Both the position numbers and the translations under genes were made by a program. Shown here piece by piece: positions 1 through 9,007 of a stretch of DNA of 64,000 nucleotides. The stretch spans positions 186,001 through 250,000 of the forward strand of contig JAGBQH010000012.1 of assembly GCA_017632945.1 (NCBI GenBank). The letters are read 5' to 3'. The notes under the pieces are model-generated. The model saw only the letters and a list, made by a program, of their open reading frames with translations, had not been told where the DNA came from and searched no databases. The stretch is from Aeriscardovia sp. (GTDB lineage: Bacteria > Actinomycetota > Actinomycetes > Actinomycetales > Bifidobacteriaceae). Numbering within the stretch: the first letter of the stretch is position 1; each line of letters opens with the position of its first letter.

Positions 1-430
1 CTTTAGCCATCTCGATGGATTCTTTTAGCTCCTTTTTCCACTTTTCATCGGTAGGCCTGAAAGCCATAAGATCATTGCTTCCCGCGCAAAGTATCACAAC
101 GTCCCAGTGGTTCCCTTCCAGGGAGGGAAGGAGCCTGTAGCGCACCCGGGTCAGGGTGGCCCCAAACTTTCCCACCAGATTCCATTCCACGTTCCTGTTC
201 ATTCTTTTTGCCAGGAGCCTTAAAAATTGCGGAACGAGCCCGTACTTGGTATTGGAGCAGCCGCAACCCAGAACCATGGAGTCTCCCACTGCCACGACGG
301 TCAGGGGCCTTTGTTCTCCTCCCCCCACTTCTATAAGGCCGCTGGTTTCCCCCGGAGGCTCCTTTGCAAAATCCATATTCTTTAACTTCAGCGCGTCAAT
401 TTGCGCCGCTATCTTTTCCATGGCGTTCAT
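1..430 (-). CDS. SGNH/GDSL-type hydrolase, C-terminus cut by window edge
   Basis: About 143 N-terminal residues are visible; the gene runs off the left edge. Residues 49-52 read GDSM, the nucleophile block of SGNH/GDSL esterases. Gly-90 (GKFGAT) fits the second block and GSND at 117-120 is the oxyanion block. The catalytic Asp/His block would lie in the missing part. No signal peptide is seen, so a cytosolic esterase or lipase-like hydrolase is the best guess; the substrate is unknown. The ATG at 430 has an AGAAGG ribosome-binding site about 7 bases upstream. It follows the ABC-F gene by 22 bases on the same strand and is probably co-transcribed with it. Confidence 0.75.
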   Translation of the reverse strand, partial: MNAMEKIAAQIDALKLKNMDFAKEPPGETSGLIEVGGGEQRPLTVVAVGDSMVLGCGCSNTKYGLVPQFLRLLAKRMNRNVEWNLVGKFGATLTRVRYRLLPSLEGNHWDVVILCAGSNDLMAFRPTDEKWKKELKESIEMAK

Positions 431-452
431 TTTGCCTTCTTTCTGCCTTAAT

Positions 453-2039
453 CTATTCCTCCGCTACGAGGTCTAAGTAATCCTCTTCCCATCTATCTTC
501 AACACCATCGGGGAGCAATAAAATCCTATCGGGTTTCAAAGCCTCCAGAGCTCCCCTGTCGTGGGTGACTAGAATGCAGGCCCCCTTGTACTCGCCTATC
601 GCTTCCAAAATCTTTTCGCGGCTGGCGGGATCCAGGTTGTTTGTGGGTTCGTCCAAAAGTAGCAGGTTGGCCCTCGAATGGGCCAAAGAAGCCAGAGAAA
701 GGCGCGTTTTTTCTCCTCCCGAGAGCACTGCCGCTTTTTTGTACACTTCGTCGTTTGAAAAAAGAAAACTCCCCAAGGCGCCCCTGGCATTTTCCTCGCT
801 CATGTCGCTGCAGGATTCCATCATGTTTTCCAGAATCGTAAGGTCCCCTTTGAGGTTTTCGTGTTCCTGGGAAAAATAGCCTATCTTGCATTTTTCCCCG
901 AGCTCGATTTGTCCCGAATCGGGGCAAAGAAGGCCCGAAAGAAGGCGGAGGAACGTGGTTTTTCCCGCTCCGTTTGCCCCCAAAACGGCGATCCTTGAAT
1001 CTCTTTCCACCGTGAGGTTCAGATTTTTAAATAATGGGCTTCCGTTATACCCGTAAGACAGATCCCGGCATTCTGCCAAAATCCTCTCCCCCTTTTCAGG
1101 CTCTGGAAGGCGGATATTTGCGATCTTTTCCCGCTTTCTTTCAAACCTTCCCTCTTCGAGAAGTTTTTCTGCTCTCCTTTCCATATTCTTTGCCGCCACG
1201 GCTTTGGTGGCCTTGGCCCCCAAAGAAGCGCTCTCTTTAAGAAGCCTTTCCGCTTTTTTCTTTGCAATCTCTGCGGCCTTGGCCTTCCTCTCTTCTTCCG
1301 CCTCCCTTTCCTTTAAAAACGCGCTGTAGCCAAGGGAGTACTTGTCAAAGACGCCGTCGTGAAGGTACCAGATTGAAGTGGCGCACTCGTCTAGAAGTTT
1401 TTTCGAGTGGGAGATTAGAAGCAGGCTTCCCTCAAACTCCTTCAATTTTTCCGTCAGCCATTCGATGGCCTCCGCGTCCAAATGGTTTGTGGGCTCGTCG
1501 AGTATGAGGGTGTCGGCTCCCGCAAAAATAATCCTCGCCAGTTCCACCCTCCTTTTCTGTCCTCCGGAAAGGGCGGAAAGGGGGCAATCCATATACTTTT
1601 CTATTTCGAGCCGGGAGGCCATCTTTGTAGCCACGGCTTTGGCGCTCCAGCCTCCCAGGGCTTCAAACCTCTCCTGGAGCCTGTTTAGTTTCTCTATGTC
1701 TTTTTCCAGGTTCCTTCCCTCTTCTACGGCTTTTTGCGCCTGCTCTATTTTTTTGGCAAGGGAAGAAAGGCCCTTTACCGATAAAATCCTTTCCATCACG
1801 GTCTGAGCCTGATTTTCCACGCGGGTTTCCTGGGGAAGGTAGCCTAAAGTTCCCCGGATTTGAACTTTCCCTCCCTCGGGGGAGAGCTCTCCTACCAAAG
1901 TCCTTACAAAGCTCGTTTTTCCGGCCCCGTTTTTCCCCACCAGGCCTATTTTTTCTCCCGCCCCTATGGAAAAGGAGACGGGATAGAGGATCTGGCGCGC
2001 CCCCCAGCTTATAGATAAGTCGTCGGCTGTGATTGACAT
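453..2039 (-). CDS. ABC-F family ATPase (translation factor or antibiotic-resistance type)
   Basis: This 528-residue protein has two ABC domains in tandem and no membrane segments, the layout of ABC-F proteins. The first Walker A is near residues 35-42 (GKNGAGKT), followed by signature LSGGQ and Walker B LILDEPTNHLD. The second has GANGAGKT near residue 350, LSGGEK and LLLLDEPTNNLD. The two are joined by a lysine/glutamate-rich, probably coiled-coil linker. Known ABC-F proteins bind the ribosomal E site and act on translation or ribosome-targeting drugs; which role applies cannot be told from sequence. An in-frame TTG lies 21 bases upstream, but the AAGGA ribosome-binding site sits before the ATG at 2039, so that start is chosen. 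It is divergent from uvrA. Confidence 0.88.
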   Translation of the reverse strand: MSITADDLSISWGARQILYPVSFSIGAGEKIGLVGKNGAGKTSFVRTLVGELSPEGGKVQIRGTLGYLPQETRVENQAQTVMERILSVKGLSSLAKKIEQAQKAVEEGRNLEKDIEKLNRLQERFEALGGWSAKAVATKMASRLEIEKYMDCPLSALSGGQKRRVELARIIFAGADTLILDEPTNHLDAEAIEWLTEKLKEFEGSLLLISHSKKLLDECATSIWYLHDGVFDKYSLGYSAFLKEREAEEERKAKAAEIAKKKAERLLKESASLGAKATKAVAAKNMERRAEKLLEEGRFERKREKIANIRLPEPEKGERILAECRDLSYGYNGSPLFKNLNLTVERDSRIAVLGANGAGKTTFLRLLSGLLCPDSGQIELGEKCKIGYFSQEHENLKGDLTILENMMESCSDMSEENARGALGSFLFSNDEVYKKAAVLSGGEKTRLSLASLAHSRANLLLLDEPTNNLDPASREKILEAIGEYKGACILVTHDRGALEALKPDRILLLPDGVEDRWEEDYLDLVAEE

Positions 2040-2124
2040 GGAATTTTTCCTTAAATACAAAAGTTAGCTAATTTAGACTTTAGAGTATTTATAAGAAAAC
2101 CTGCAAAAAAATACAGAAGGCGAA

Positions 2125-4986
2125 ATGTTGCAAGAAGAGGGCGTCTTTGTAGACGATCTTTCAAATGTAGAAGCGAATAAAAAAATCGTTATAAAGGGGG
2201 CGGCGGAGCATAATTTAAAGCAAGTGGATTTGGCCATCCCCAAAAATAAGCTCGTGGTTTTTACGGGATTGTCAGGATCGGGCAAGTCCTCTTTGGCTTT
2301 TGACACTCTCTGCGCCGAGGGGCAGAGGCGATACATGCAGTCCCTCTCCTCCTACGCCAGGCAGTTTTTGGGCCAGATTCCCAAGCCCAAAGTGGACTCC
2401 ATAGAGGGCCTTAGCCCCACCATCTCGATAGATCAAAAGACCACCAACCACAACCCGAGATCCACCGTAGGGACCGTAACTGAGATATACGACTACATGC
2501 GCGTGCTTTTCTCCAGAATCTCCATCCCCCACTGCCCGATATGCCTGGAAGAGGTGGGAAGGCAAAGCGCAGAGCAAATAGTGGATGCGATCTTGGATCA
2601 CGGAGGAGAAGTGCAGGTCCTCTCTCCCCTCGCCCGAGAAAAGAAAGGGACGTTTGAGGGCCTTTTCGAGGACTTAAACTCCAAGGGCTTTGTGAGGGTT
2701 GAAGTGGACGGAAAATACTTTAGGACTGACGATCCCCCCACTTTAAAAAAGCAAGAAAAGCACACCATCTACGCCCTAATCGATCAAATCTCCCTAAGCT
2801 CCCAGGAGCGAAGCCGCCTTACAGACTCGGTTGAAACGGCGCTTGAGCTTTCAGGGGGAAGCGTGGTGGCGAGGTTTCTTGAAGGAGAGGGCAGGGAAGA
2901 CGAATTTTTCAGCGAGAAAGTGTCTTGCCCAAACGGGCACAGCTTCGACTTGGATATGGAGCCTCGCAGCTTCTCATTTAACTCCCCTTTGGGAGCCTGC
3001 CCTTCGTGCGGGGGGCTTGGCACAAAAGAAGAAATGGACCTTAAAAGCGTTATAAAAGACCCCTCCCTTTCCTTAGATCAGGGCGCAATAGACCCCTGGA
3101 ACCACCAGATAACCGACCACTCAGAGCAGCTTTACGAGCTAAGCCTTCAGATGGGATTTAAGCTGACTACCCCTTGGAAAGATCTTCCCGACAACGTGAA
3201 GGATGCGATCCTTTACAAAGGGTGGAACTTTAGCGAAGACAAGCCCGTAAAAAACAGATGGGGCCAGAAAAGGAGCAGGATTTACGGCTTTGAACCCCTT
3301 TCCCGCTGGCTAAATCGCAAAATTTCCCAAAGCGACTCGGAAGTTATTAGAAGCTGGTACTCAAAGTGGATGCACTCCACCCTGTGCTCGGAGTGCCATG
3401 GAAAAAGGCTGAGAAAAGAAATACTGGCGGCTTGGATCGACGGAAAGTCGATAGTGGATGTGTGCCAAATGCCCATCAAAGAAGAGGCGGAGTGGATAAA
3501 AAGCCTCTCTCTTACCCCAAAGCAGGAGCTTATCGCCAAAGACGCCCTTAAAGCCATAGGCCAGAGGCTCGAATTCCTCCTTGACATCGGCCTTGACTAC
3601 CTCACCCTTATGCGCTCCGCATCTACCCTTTCGGGAGGGGAGGCGCAGAGGATAAGGCTTGCCAACCAGATAGGCTCCAAGCTCACCGGGGTGATGTACG
3701 TTTTAGACGAGCCCTCCATAGGGCTTCACCAGAGGGATAACGACAAAATGCTCTCCACCCTGCGAAGCCTGCAGGCTTTAGACAACACCGTGATAGTGGT
3801 GGAGCACGACGAAGACACCATACGCAGCGCAGACTGGCTGGTTGACGTGGGGCCTTTGGCCGGAAAAGAAGGGGGAGAAATAATCTACTCCGGGGCGCCG
3901 GAAGGGATTTCAAGAGCCCCCTTGTCCATAACGGGACAGTTTATGACCGGAAAGCGGAAGATAAAAGTCCCCTCTTCCAGAAGGGAGCCGGGCGGATGGC
4001 TCAGGCTAGAAGACGTAAACAAAAACAACCTAAAGCATCTTGACGTCTCCATCCCCCTCCAGGTTTTTTCCACCATCACCGGGGTGTCGGGGTCGGGAAA
4101 GTCCACCCTCATGGATGACATCCTCTACCCCCGCCTTTCAAGGGACCTGAACGGTTCGTCGTGCGAAGTGGATGAAAAGGAAGGGAAGATAAAGGGGGAG
4201 GAAAACCTGGACAAGGTGATTTACATCGACCAGTCCCCCATAGGGCGCACCCCGCGCAGCAACCCTGCCACCTACACCGGGGTGTGGAACGCAATAAGGG
4301 ATCTTTTTGCCAGAACTCCCGAGGCGCAGATAAGGGGATACAAGCCGGGCCGTTTTTCCTTTAACGAAAAAGGAGGAAGATGCGAGACCTGCCACGGGGA
4401 CGGGGTGATAAACATAGAGATGAACTTCCTTCCGGCCGTTCAGATAAAGTGCGATGCCTGCGGGGGCAGGAGGTACAACAGGGAAACTTTGCAGGTGGAG
4501 TACAACGGAAAAAACATTTCCCAGGTCCTCGACATGACCGTAAGCGAAGCCTGCCAATTTTTTAAAAACATCCCCTCCATCCTCCGCTACTTAAAGGCCC
4601 TGGAAGACGTGGGGCTGGGGTACATCAGCCTGGGGCAAAACGCCACCACCCTTTCCGGAGGCGAAGCCCAAAGGGTAAAACTCGCATCCGAACTTCAAAA
4701 AAAGCAGACCGGAAAAACCATCTACCTTTTAGACGAGCCCACGACGGGCCTGCACGCAGAAGACGTCTCCAAGCTTCTTGAAATCTTTAAAAGGCTTGTA
4801 GACAAGAAAAACACCTTAGTAGTGATAGAGCACAACCTGGATGTGATAAAGAGCTGCGACTATGTGATAGACCTGGGCCCCGAAGGGGGAGACAAGGGAG
4901 GGAAGGTGGTTGCCACAGGAACTCCGGAACAGGTGGCCAAGACGGGCACTTGGACCGGGCGCTACCTTAAAAAGGTTCTATGCTAG
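2125..4986 (+). CDS. uvrA: UvrABC system protein A, damage-recognition ATPase
   Basis: This 953-residue protein is the DNA-damage sensor of nucleotide excision repair; it loads UvrB at lesions. The first ATPase half has GLSGSGKSSLAF near residue 50 and a signature STLSGGEAQRIRLA. The second has GVSGSGKSTLM and TTLSGGEAQRVKLA. The first zinc module has the CPNGH form seen in actinobacterial UvrA followed by FSFNSPLGACPSCGGLG. The second reads CETCHGDG then CDACGGRRY. Both are intact. The ATG at 2125 follows AGAAGG. uvrC starts 7 bases inside the end of uvrA, so the two are translationally coupled. Confidence 0.97.
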   Translation: MLQEEGVFVDDLSNVEANKKIVIKGAAEHNLKQVDLAIPKNKLVVFTGLSGSGKSSLAFDTLCAEGQRRYMQSLSSYARQFLGQIPKPKVDSIEGLSPTISIDQKTTNHNPRSTVGTVTEIYDYMRVLFSRISIPHCPICLEEVGRQSAEQIVDAILDHGGEVQVLSPLAREKKGTFEGLFEDLNSKGFVRVEVDGKYFRTDDPPTLKKQEKHTIYALIDQISLSSQERSRLTDSVETALELSGGSVVARFLEGEGREDEFFSEKVSCPNGHSFDLDMEPRSFSFNSPLGACPSCGGLGTKEEMDLKSVIKDPSLSLDQGAIDPWNHQITDHSEQLYELSLQMGFKLTTPWKDLPDNVKDAILYKGWNFSEDKPVKNRWGQKRSRIYGFEPLSRWLNRKISQSDSEVIRSWYSKWMHSTLCSECHGKRLRKEILAAWIDGKSIVDVCQMPIKEEAEWIKSLSLTPKQELIAKDALKAIGQRLEFLLDIGLDYLTLMRSASTLSGGEAQRIRLANQIGSKLTGVMYVLDEPSIGLHQRDNDKMLSTLRSLQALDNTVIVVEHDEDTIRSADWLVDVGPLAGKEGGEIIYSGAPEGISRAPLSITGQFMTGKRKIKVPSSRREPGGWLRLEDVNKNNLKHLDVSIPLQVFSTITGVSGSGKSTLMDDILYPRLSRDLNGSSCEVDEKEGKIKGEENLDKVIYIDQSPIGRTPRSNPATYTGVWNAIRDLFARTPEAQIRGYKPGRFSFNEKGGRCETCHGDGVINIEMNFLPAVQIKCDACGGRRYNRETLQVEYNGKNISQVLDMTVSEACQFFKNIPSILRYLKALEDVGLGYISLGQNATTLSGGEAQRVKLASELQKKQTGKTIYLLDEPTTGLHAEDVSKLLEIFKRLVDKKNTLVVIEHNLDVIKSCDYVIDLGPEGGDKGGKVVATGTPEQVAKTGTWTGRYLKKVLC

Positions 4987-6701
4987 ACCCTCAAAACGCC
5001 CCCAAGAGGGGGGAAATTCCTGAAACTTTCGGCGTATACAAGTGGAAGGACGCCGAGGGGAGGGTGATTTACGTAGGAAAGGCAAAGAACTTAAGAAACC
5101 GCCTCTCTTACTACTTTCAGCCCCTCCCCTCCCTTCCGGCCCGCACGCGCAATATGGTTTTATCTGCCAAAAGCCTTGAGTGGACCGTGGTAGATAACGA
5201 GCTAGAAGCCCTCTCTTTGGAGTACTCCTGGATTAAGGAATTTAACCCCAGGTTCAACGTCGTTTTCAAAGACGACAAAAGCTACCCCTACCTGGCCCTC
5301 TCCTGCAGCCAAAAGTTTCCAAGGCTCTTTGTAACCAGGCGCACCAAAAGAAAGGGTATCCTGCTCTTCGGGCCCTTTGCAAACTTAAAGCTTTATAAAC
5401 TTCTTGGACCTCTGACCCACCTTTACCCCCTGCGCACCTGCAGCGACGAAGTCTTCAAAAGGCATCTGGCCCACAAAAGATCCTGCATTCTTTATGAACT
5501 TGGCCGGTGCTCGGGGCCGTGCATAGGCCAAATCGATCAAAAGGCGTACGCAAAAATCGTGAAGGACTTTTCTTCCGTCCTCTCTTTTCCATCCAAGGCT
5601 TCGCTAGAAGAAGCGAAATTAAAAGCCGAAATCGAAAAGCAGGTTGAAAACTTTAACTTTGAAAAAGCTGCGAGGGCCAGAGACGAGCTTTTAGCCCTTG
5701 GGCAGGTGACGGAAAAAAATTCAGTAATCGGCATGAAAGAGAACGAGGATGTTTTTGGAGTTGCAGAGGGAAAGGAGATGACCTATTTTTACCAGTTTTG
5801 CGTGCGGGATGGGCGCATCCGGGCAGAAAGAAGCTGGGTAGCCGATTTTGTGGAAGACGAATCCAAGGAAGATCTTTTGGGCCGCCTCCTTTTTTCCTTT
5901 TACCAATCCGGAAAGGAAGAAGGGTTTAAGAGGGAAAGGATCTCGGACCCCGATGAGGGTTTCAAAGAAACTTCCCCCTCCCTTCCCGCATCCATCCTCC
6001 TCCCCTTTCTCCCGGAGAACGCAAAAGGGATAGAGGAAATGCTTTGCGCCATGTTTTGCAAAAAAGTGGAACTGAAAATTCCCAAAAGAGGGGAAAAGAA
6101 AAGGCTTTTGGAAGAGGCCCAGAAAAACGCCCTTGAAGGCGAAAAGCGGATGGAAAAGAGCTCCCTTAAAAAGGCGGAATCTAGAAGAAAAAGCCTGGAA
6201 GAGGCAGAGAAGCTCCTTTCCCTTCCTTCCCTCCCCCTCCTCATAGAAGGCTTCGACATTTCCAATTCGGCCAAGGGGGAAAACCAGGTGGGCTCCTGCG
6301 TCTCCTTTGTAAACGGCCTTAAAAACAGCGAGGGGTACAGGAAGTTCAAACTTTCTTCAACAGACGATCTTCACGCCCTCAAAGAAGTGGTGAAGCGAAG
6401 GTTTGAAATGGACCTTCCCTCCCCCGACCTCCTGGTCATAGACGGGGGCCCAGAGCAGCTAAAGGCGGCAAGGGAGGGAATAGAAGAAGCGAAGAAGGAA
6501 GGGGGAAAAGGAAAGAAAGTTTCCATAGTAGCTTTGTCAAAAAAGCTGGAGGAAGTGTGGAGGGAAGAAGATCCCTACCCCCTGATTCTTTCCAGAACCG
6601 ATCCGGTCCTCCTCCTTTTGGAGGAGGTAAGGGACGAATCGCACCGCTTTGCCATCTCCTTCCACCGGGATCTAAGGCGCAAAAATCTTCTTCAAAAGTG
6701 A
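4980..6701 (+). CDS. uvrC: UvrABC system protein C, short form without C-terminal HhH region
   Basis: UvrC makes the dual incision in nucleotide excision repair. This copy has 573 residues. The N-terminal GIY-YIG nuclease domain is present (GVYKW, then VIYVGKAKNLRNRL). A cysteine-rich linker follows (CILYELGRCSGPC), then a UVR domain near residues 220-245 that should bind UvrB. The RNase H-like nuclease has IEGFDISN, VIDGGPEQL and DESHRFAI. The protein stops about a dozen residues after that last block (HRDLRRKNLLQK). Typical UvrC continues into a tandem helix-hairpin-helix DNA-binding region, which is absent here and not seen in another frame downstream. It overlaps the uvrA end by 7 bases. 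Confidence 0.95.
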   Translation: MLDPQNAPKRGEIPETFGVYKWKDAEGRVIYVGKAKNLRNRLSYYFQPLPSLPARTRNMVLSAKSLEWTVVDNELEALSLEYSWIKEFNPRFNVVFKDDKSYPYLALSCSQKFPRLFVTRRTKRKGILLFGPFANLKLYKLLGPLTHLYPLRTCSDEVFKRHLAHKRSCILYELGRCSGPCIGQIDQKAYAKIVKDFSSVLSFPSKASLEEAKLKAEIEKQVENFNFEKAARARDELLALGQVTEKNSVIGMKENEDVFGVAEGKEMTYFYQFCVRDGRIRAERSWVADFVEDESKEDLLGRLLFSFYQSGKEEGFKRERISDPDEGFKETSPSLPASILLPFLPENAKGIEEMLCAMFCKKVELKIPKRGEKKRLLEEAQKNALEGEKRMEKSSLKKAESRRKSLEEAEKLLSLPSLPLLIEGFDISNSAKGENQVGSCVSFVNGLKNSEGYRKFKLSSTDDLHALKEVVKRRFEMDLPSPDLLVIDGGPEQLKAAREGIEEAKKEGGKGKKVSIVALSKKLEEVWREEDPYPLILSRTDPVLLLLEEVRDESHRFAISFHRDLRRKNLLQK

Positions 6702-6813
6702 GGACTGTAAAATAGAGGCGAAATCCTAATAGTCAAAATTTAAAAAGCATTTAAAGTTTTGCGCTTTTTAGCGCGCTTAGATCCTTTCAAAAAAGCAGCA
6801 AGAGAGGCGAAGA

Positions 6814-7731
6814 GTGAGGGCGGAAGTTTATAGCGAACTTGCACAAGCGAATATAAGCCCTTCCATGCGTGAAATCCAAATAGCCACCATGCTCAGGCTT
6901 TCTATGGTCATAAAAGTTGCAAACGGGGCGCTCGTTTTGGAGTGCCCCTTAAAATCCCAGGATCTGGCCAAGTGGCTGCACGACGCCATAAAAGAGACTT
7001 ACAAAATAGATTCTCAGGTAAAGAAAGAACCTCAGGGAGCAGGCTTTGTCTTCTGCCTTCGCCTTGAGGGAACGAACGCAAAAAAACTGCTGCTGCTCAC
7101 CAGGCTTTTAGACAGGAAGACCAAAAGGATCATTGCAGGCTTTCCCGTTTTTGGAAGCGTCCCGCCGTTTCTTGCGGCCACAGCTGTGTGGAGGGGGGCC
7201 CTCATGGCCCAGGGCGAGCTAAGTTCTGACAAAAAAGAAGGGGCCAAGGTTTACTGCTCCGTGCCGGAGTTGGCCCAGGAGTTGGTAAAAAACGCCTCAA
7301 TTTTAGGGCTGGATGCGCATATAAATACCAAGGGGCGAAGGAAGAGCGTGGAAGTGGAGGCCGACCAGACCTTAAAGCTCTTAAACCTTTTGGGCGCCAA
7401 AGACTGGGCAATAAAGGTGTGTAACACATACGCCCAAAAAGACGAGGACACGAGGCATGTAATTTCCCAGCTCTACAGGGCCAATAAGGACAGAAGCTCG
7501 AAAGCGAGCCAGAGCGCCTGCCAAAGAGCCCAAAGGGCTCTTAAAATTTTGGAGGGAAAGAATGTAAACCCCAACCTCATCGAGGCGGGGCGCCTCAGGC
7601 TCCAATACCCCGATGCCACTTTAACCGAGCTGGGCAGGCTTGCAAATCCGCCTATCAGCAAGGATGCGCTGGCAGGAAGAATGAGGCGCCTTTATAAACT
7701 GGCTATGGACACCCAGGAGGGCCGCGCCTAA
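6814..7731 (+). CDS. whiA: WhiA, sporulation/cell-division regulator family
   Basis: A 305-residue WhiA homologue, found across Gram-positive bacteria. The N-terminal part has the homing-endonuclease-like LAGLIDADG fold region (for example the segment around MIAGFPVFG-like positions 100-115, here IIAGFPVFG). The C-terminal part, from about residue 240, is a helix-turn-helix region containing RLRLQYPDATLTELGRLA. In Streptomyces WhiA activates division and sporulation genes with WhiB; in non-sporulating relatives its role is less clear. The start is GTG at 6814 behind AGAGAGGCGA. It usually follows rapZ and yvcK; here it follows uvrC directly with 112 bases between. Confidence 0.93.
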   Translation: MRAEVYSELAQANISPSMREIQIATMLRLSMVIKVANGALVLECPLKSQDLAKWLHDAIKETYKIDSQVKKEPQGAGFVFCLRLEGTNAKKLLLLTRLLDRKTKRIIAGFPVFGSVPPFLAATAVWRGALMAQGELSSDKKEGAKVYCSVPELAQELVKNASILGLDAHINTKGRRKSVEVEADQTLKLLNLLGAKDWAIKVCNTYAQKDEDTRHVISQLYRANKDRSSKASQSACQRAQRALKILEGKNVNPNLIEAGRLRLQYPDATLTELGRLANPPISKDALAGRMRRLYKLAMDTQEGRA

Positions 7732-7744
7732 AGGCCGCAAAACA

Positions 7745-7764
7745 AATTCAATGCCTTTTGAATT
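7745..7764. repeat. AT-rich inverted repeat upstream of pgk
   Basis: AATTCAA and TTGAATT arms of 7 bases flank a 6-base loop, between the whiA stop and the pgk start. There is no T-tract after it, so a terminator is unlikely. It could be an operator, or chance in AT-rich DNA. Confidence 0.35.
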
Positions 7765-7808
7765 AAACTCTTTATAAATACGCTTGACCCGATTAGAGGG
7801 GAGAAAAT

Positions 7809-9005
7809 ATGGAAAGCATAGAAAAGTTGGGAGATCTGACGGGCAAAACCGCCCTCGTCAGGTGCGATCTCAACGTTCCCTTAAACGAAAAGGGAGAAAT
7901 TACAGACGACAGGAGGATAAGGGAAGCTGTTCCCACCATAAAGGACCTTCTTTCCCGCGGAGCTAAGGTGATTGTAACAGCCCACCTTGGGCGCCCCGGA
8001 GGAAAAGTGGATCCGGCCTTTTCCCTGGCCCCCGTAGCCCAAAGGCTTTCCGAGCTTTTGGGAGCCCCGGTCATCCTCGCAAAAGATGCCGCAGGGGAGG
8101 ATTCAAAGAAGTTGGCCAAGGAGCTTAAGCCCGGAGAAGTCCTCCTTCTTGAAAACATAAGGTTTAGGCCCGAAGAGACGAGCAAAGACGAAGAAGAGAG
8201 GATGAAGCTGGCAAAGGATCTGGCCTCCATGGCAGATCTTTTCGTCTTTGACGGATTTGGAGTGGCCCACCGCAAGCACGCTTCCAGTTACGACGTTTCC
8301 AGACTTTTGCCCAGCTACATGGGCTTTTTGGTAGCCAAGGAAGAAAAGGCGCTTAACAGGGCCCTTGAAGACCCTGCAAGGCCCTATACCGTGGTCATGG
8401 GCGGCGCCAAGGTTTCAGACAAACTCAAAGTCATCGTCCACCTTCTGGATGTGGCTGATAGGATCCTTGTGGCCGGAGGCATGGCCTACACCTTCATCAA
8501 GGCCAACGGAGGGCAGATCGGACAGTCCCTAGTGGAGCTAGACATGCTAGACGAGGCCAGGGAGTGCATGAGGATAGCCAAAGAGAAGGGCGTGGAGTTT
8601 CTTCTCCCCAAAGACCTTGTAGTGGCCGACGCCTTCTCAAACGACGCTTCTACCGAGATAGTGGACGCTTACGAGGTGCCCGAAAACATGATGGGAATGG
8701 ACGTGGGCCCCAAGACCTGCGAGGAATTTGCCGCAAAGATTGCCGATTCCAAAACCGTATTTTGGAACGGCCCGCTTGGCGTGTTTGAGTTCCCCAAGTT
8801 CGCAGAAGGCACCCGCTTTATCGCCCAGGCCATGAAGAAGGCCACTGAAAACGAGGCCTTTACGATAATAGGGGGCGGAGACAGCGCGGCTGCGGTAGAT
8901 GCCTTCGGCTTTAAGGACGGCGACTTTTCCCACATCTCCACCGGAGGCGGAGCTTCGCTGGAGTTTCTTAAGGGAGAAGGGCTTCCCGCTCTGGGGGAAA
9001 AGTAA
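7809..9005 (+). CDS. pgk: Phosphoglycerate kinase
   Basis: This 398-residue enzyme transfers phosphate from 1,3-bisphosphoglycerate to ADP in lower glycolysis, the first substrate-level ATP step after triose phosphate. Family landmarks are VRCDLNVPL near residue 20, HLGRPGGK near 60, TVVMGGAKVSDK near 200, and the C-terminal nucleotide loop GGGDSAAAV near 360. The length is normal. The ATG at 7809 follows a GAGGGGAG ribosome-binding site. tpiA begins 2 bases after the stop, and secG follows, the usual actinobacterial pgk-tpiA-secG run. No gap gene is in the window. Confidence 0.97.
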   Translation: MESIEKLGDLTGKTALVRCDLNVPLNEKGEITDDRRIREAVPTIKDLLSRGAKVIVTAHLGRPGGKVDPAFSLAPVAQRLSELLGAPVILAKDAAGEDSKKLAKELKPGEVLLLENIRFRPEETSKDEEERMKLAKDLASMADLFVFDGFGVAHRKHASSYDVSRLLPSYMGFLVAKEEKALNRALEDPARPYTVVMGGAKVSDKLKVIVHLLDVADRILVAGGMAYTFIKANGGQIGQSLVELDMLDEARECMRIAKEKGVEFLLPKDLVVADAFSNDASTEIVDAYEVPENMMGMDVGPKTCEEFAAKIADSKTVFWNGPLGVFEFPKFAEGTRFIAQAMKKATENEAFTIIGGGDSAAAVDAFGFKDGDFSHISTGGGASLEFLKGEGLPALGEK

Positions 9006-9007
9006 GC

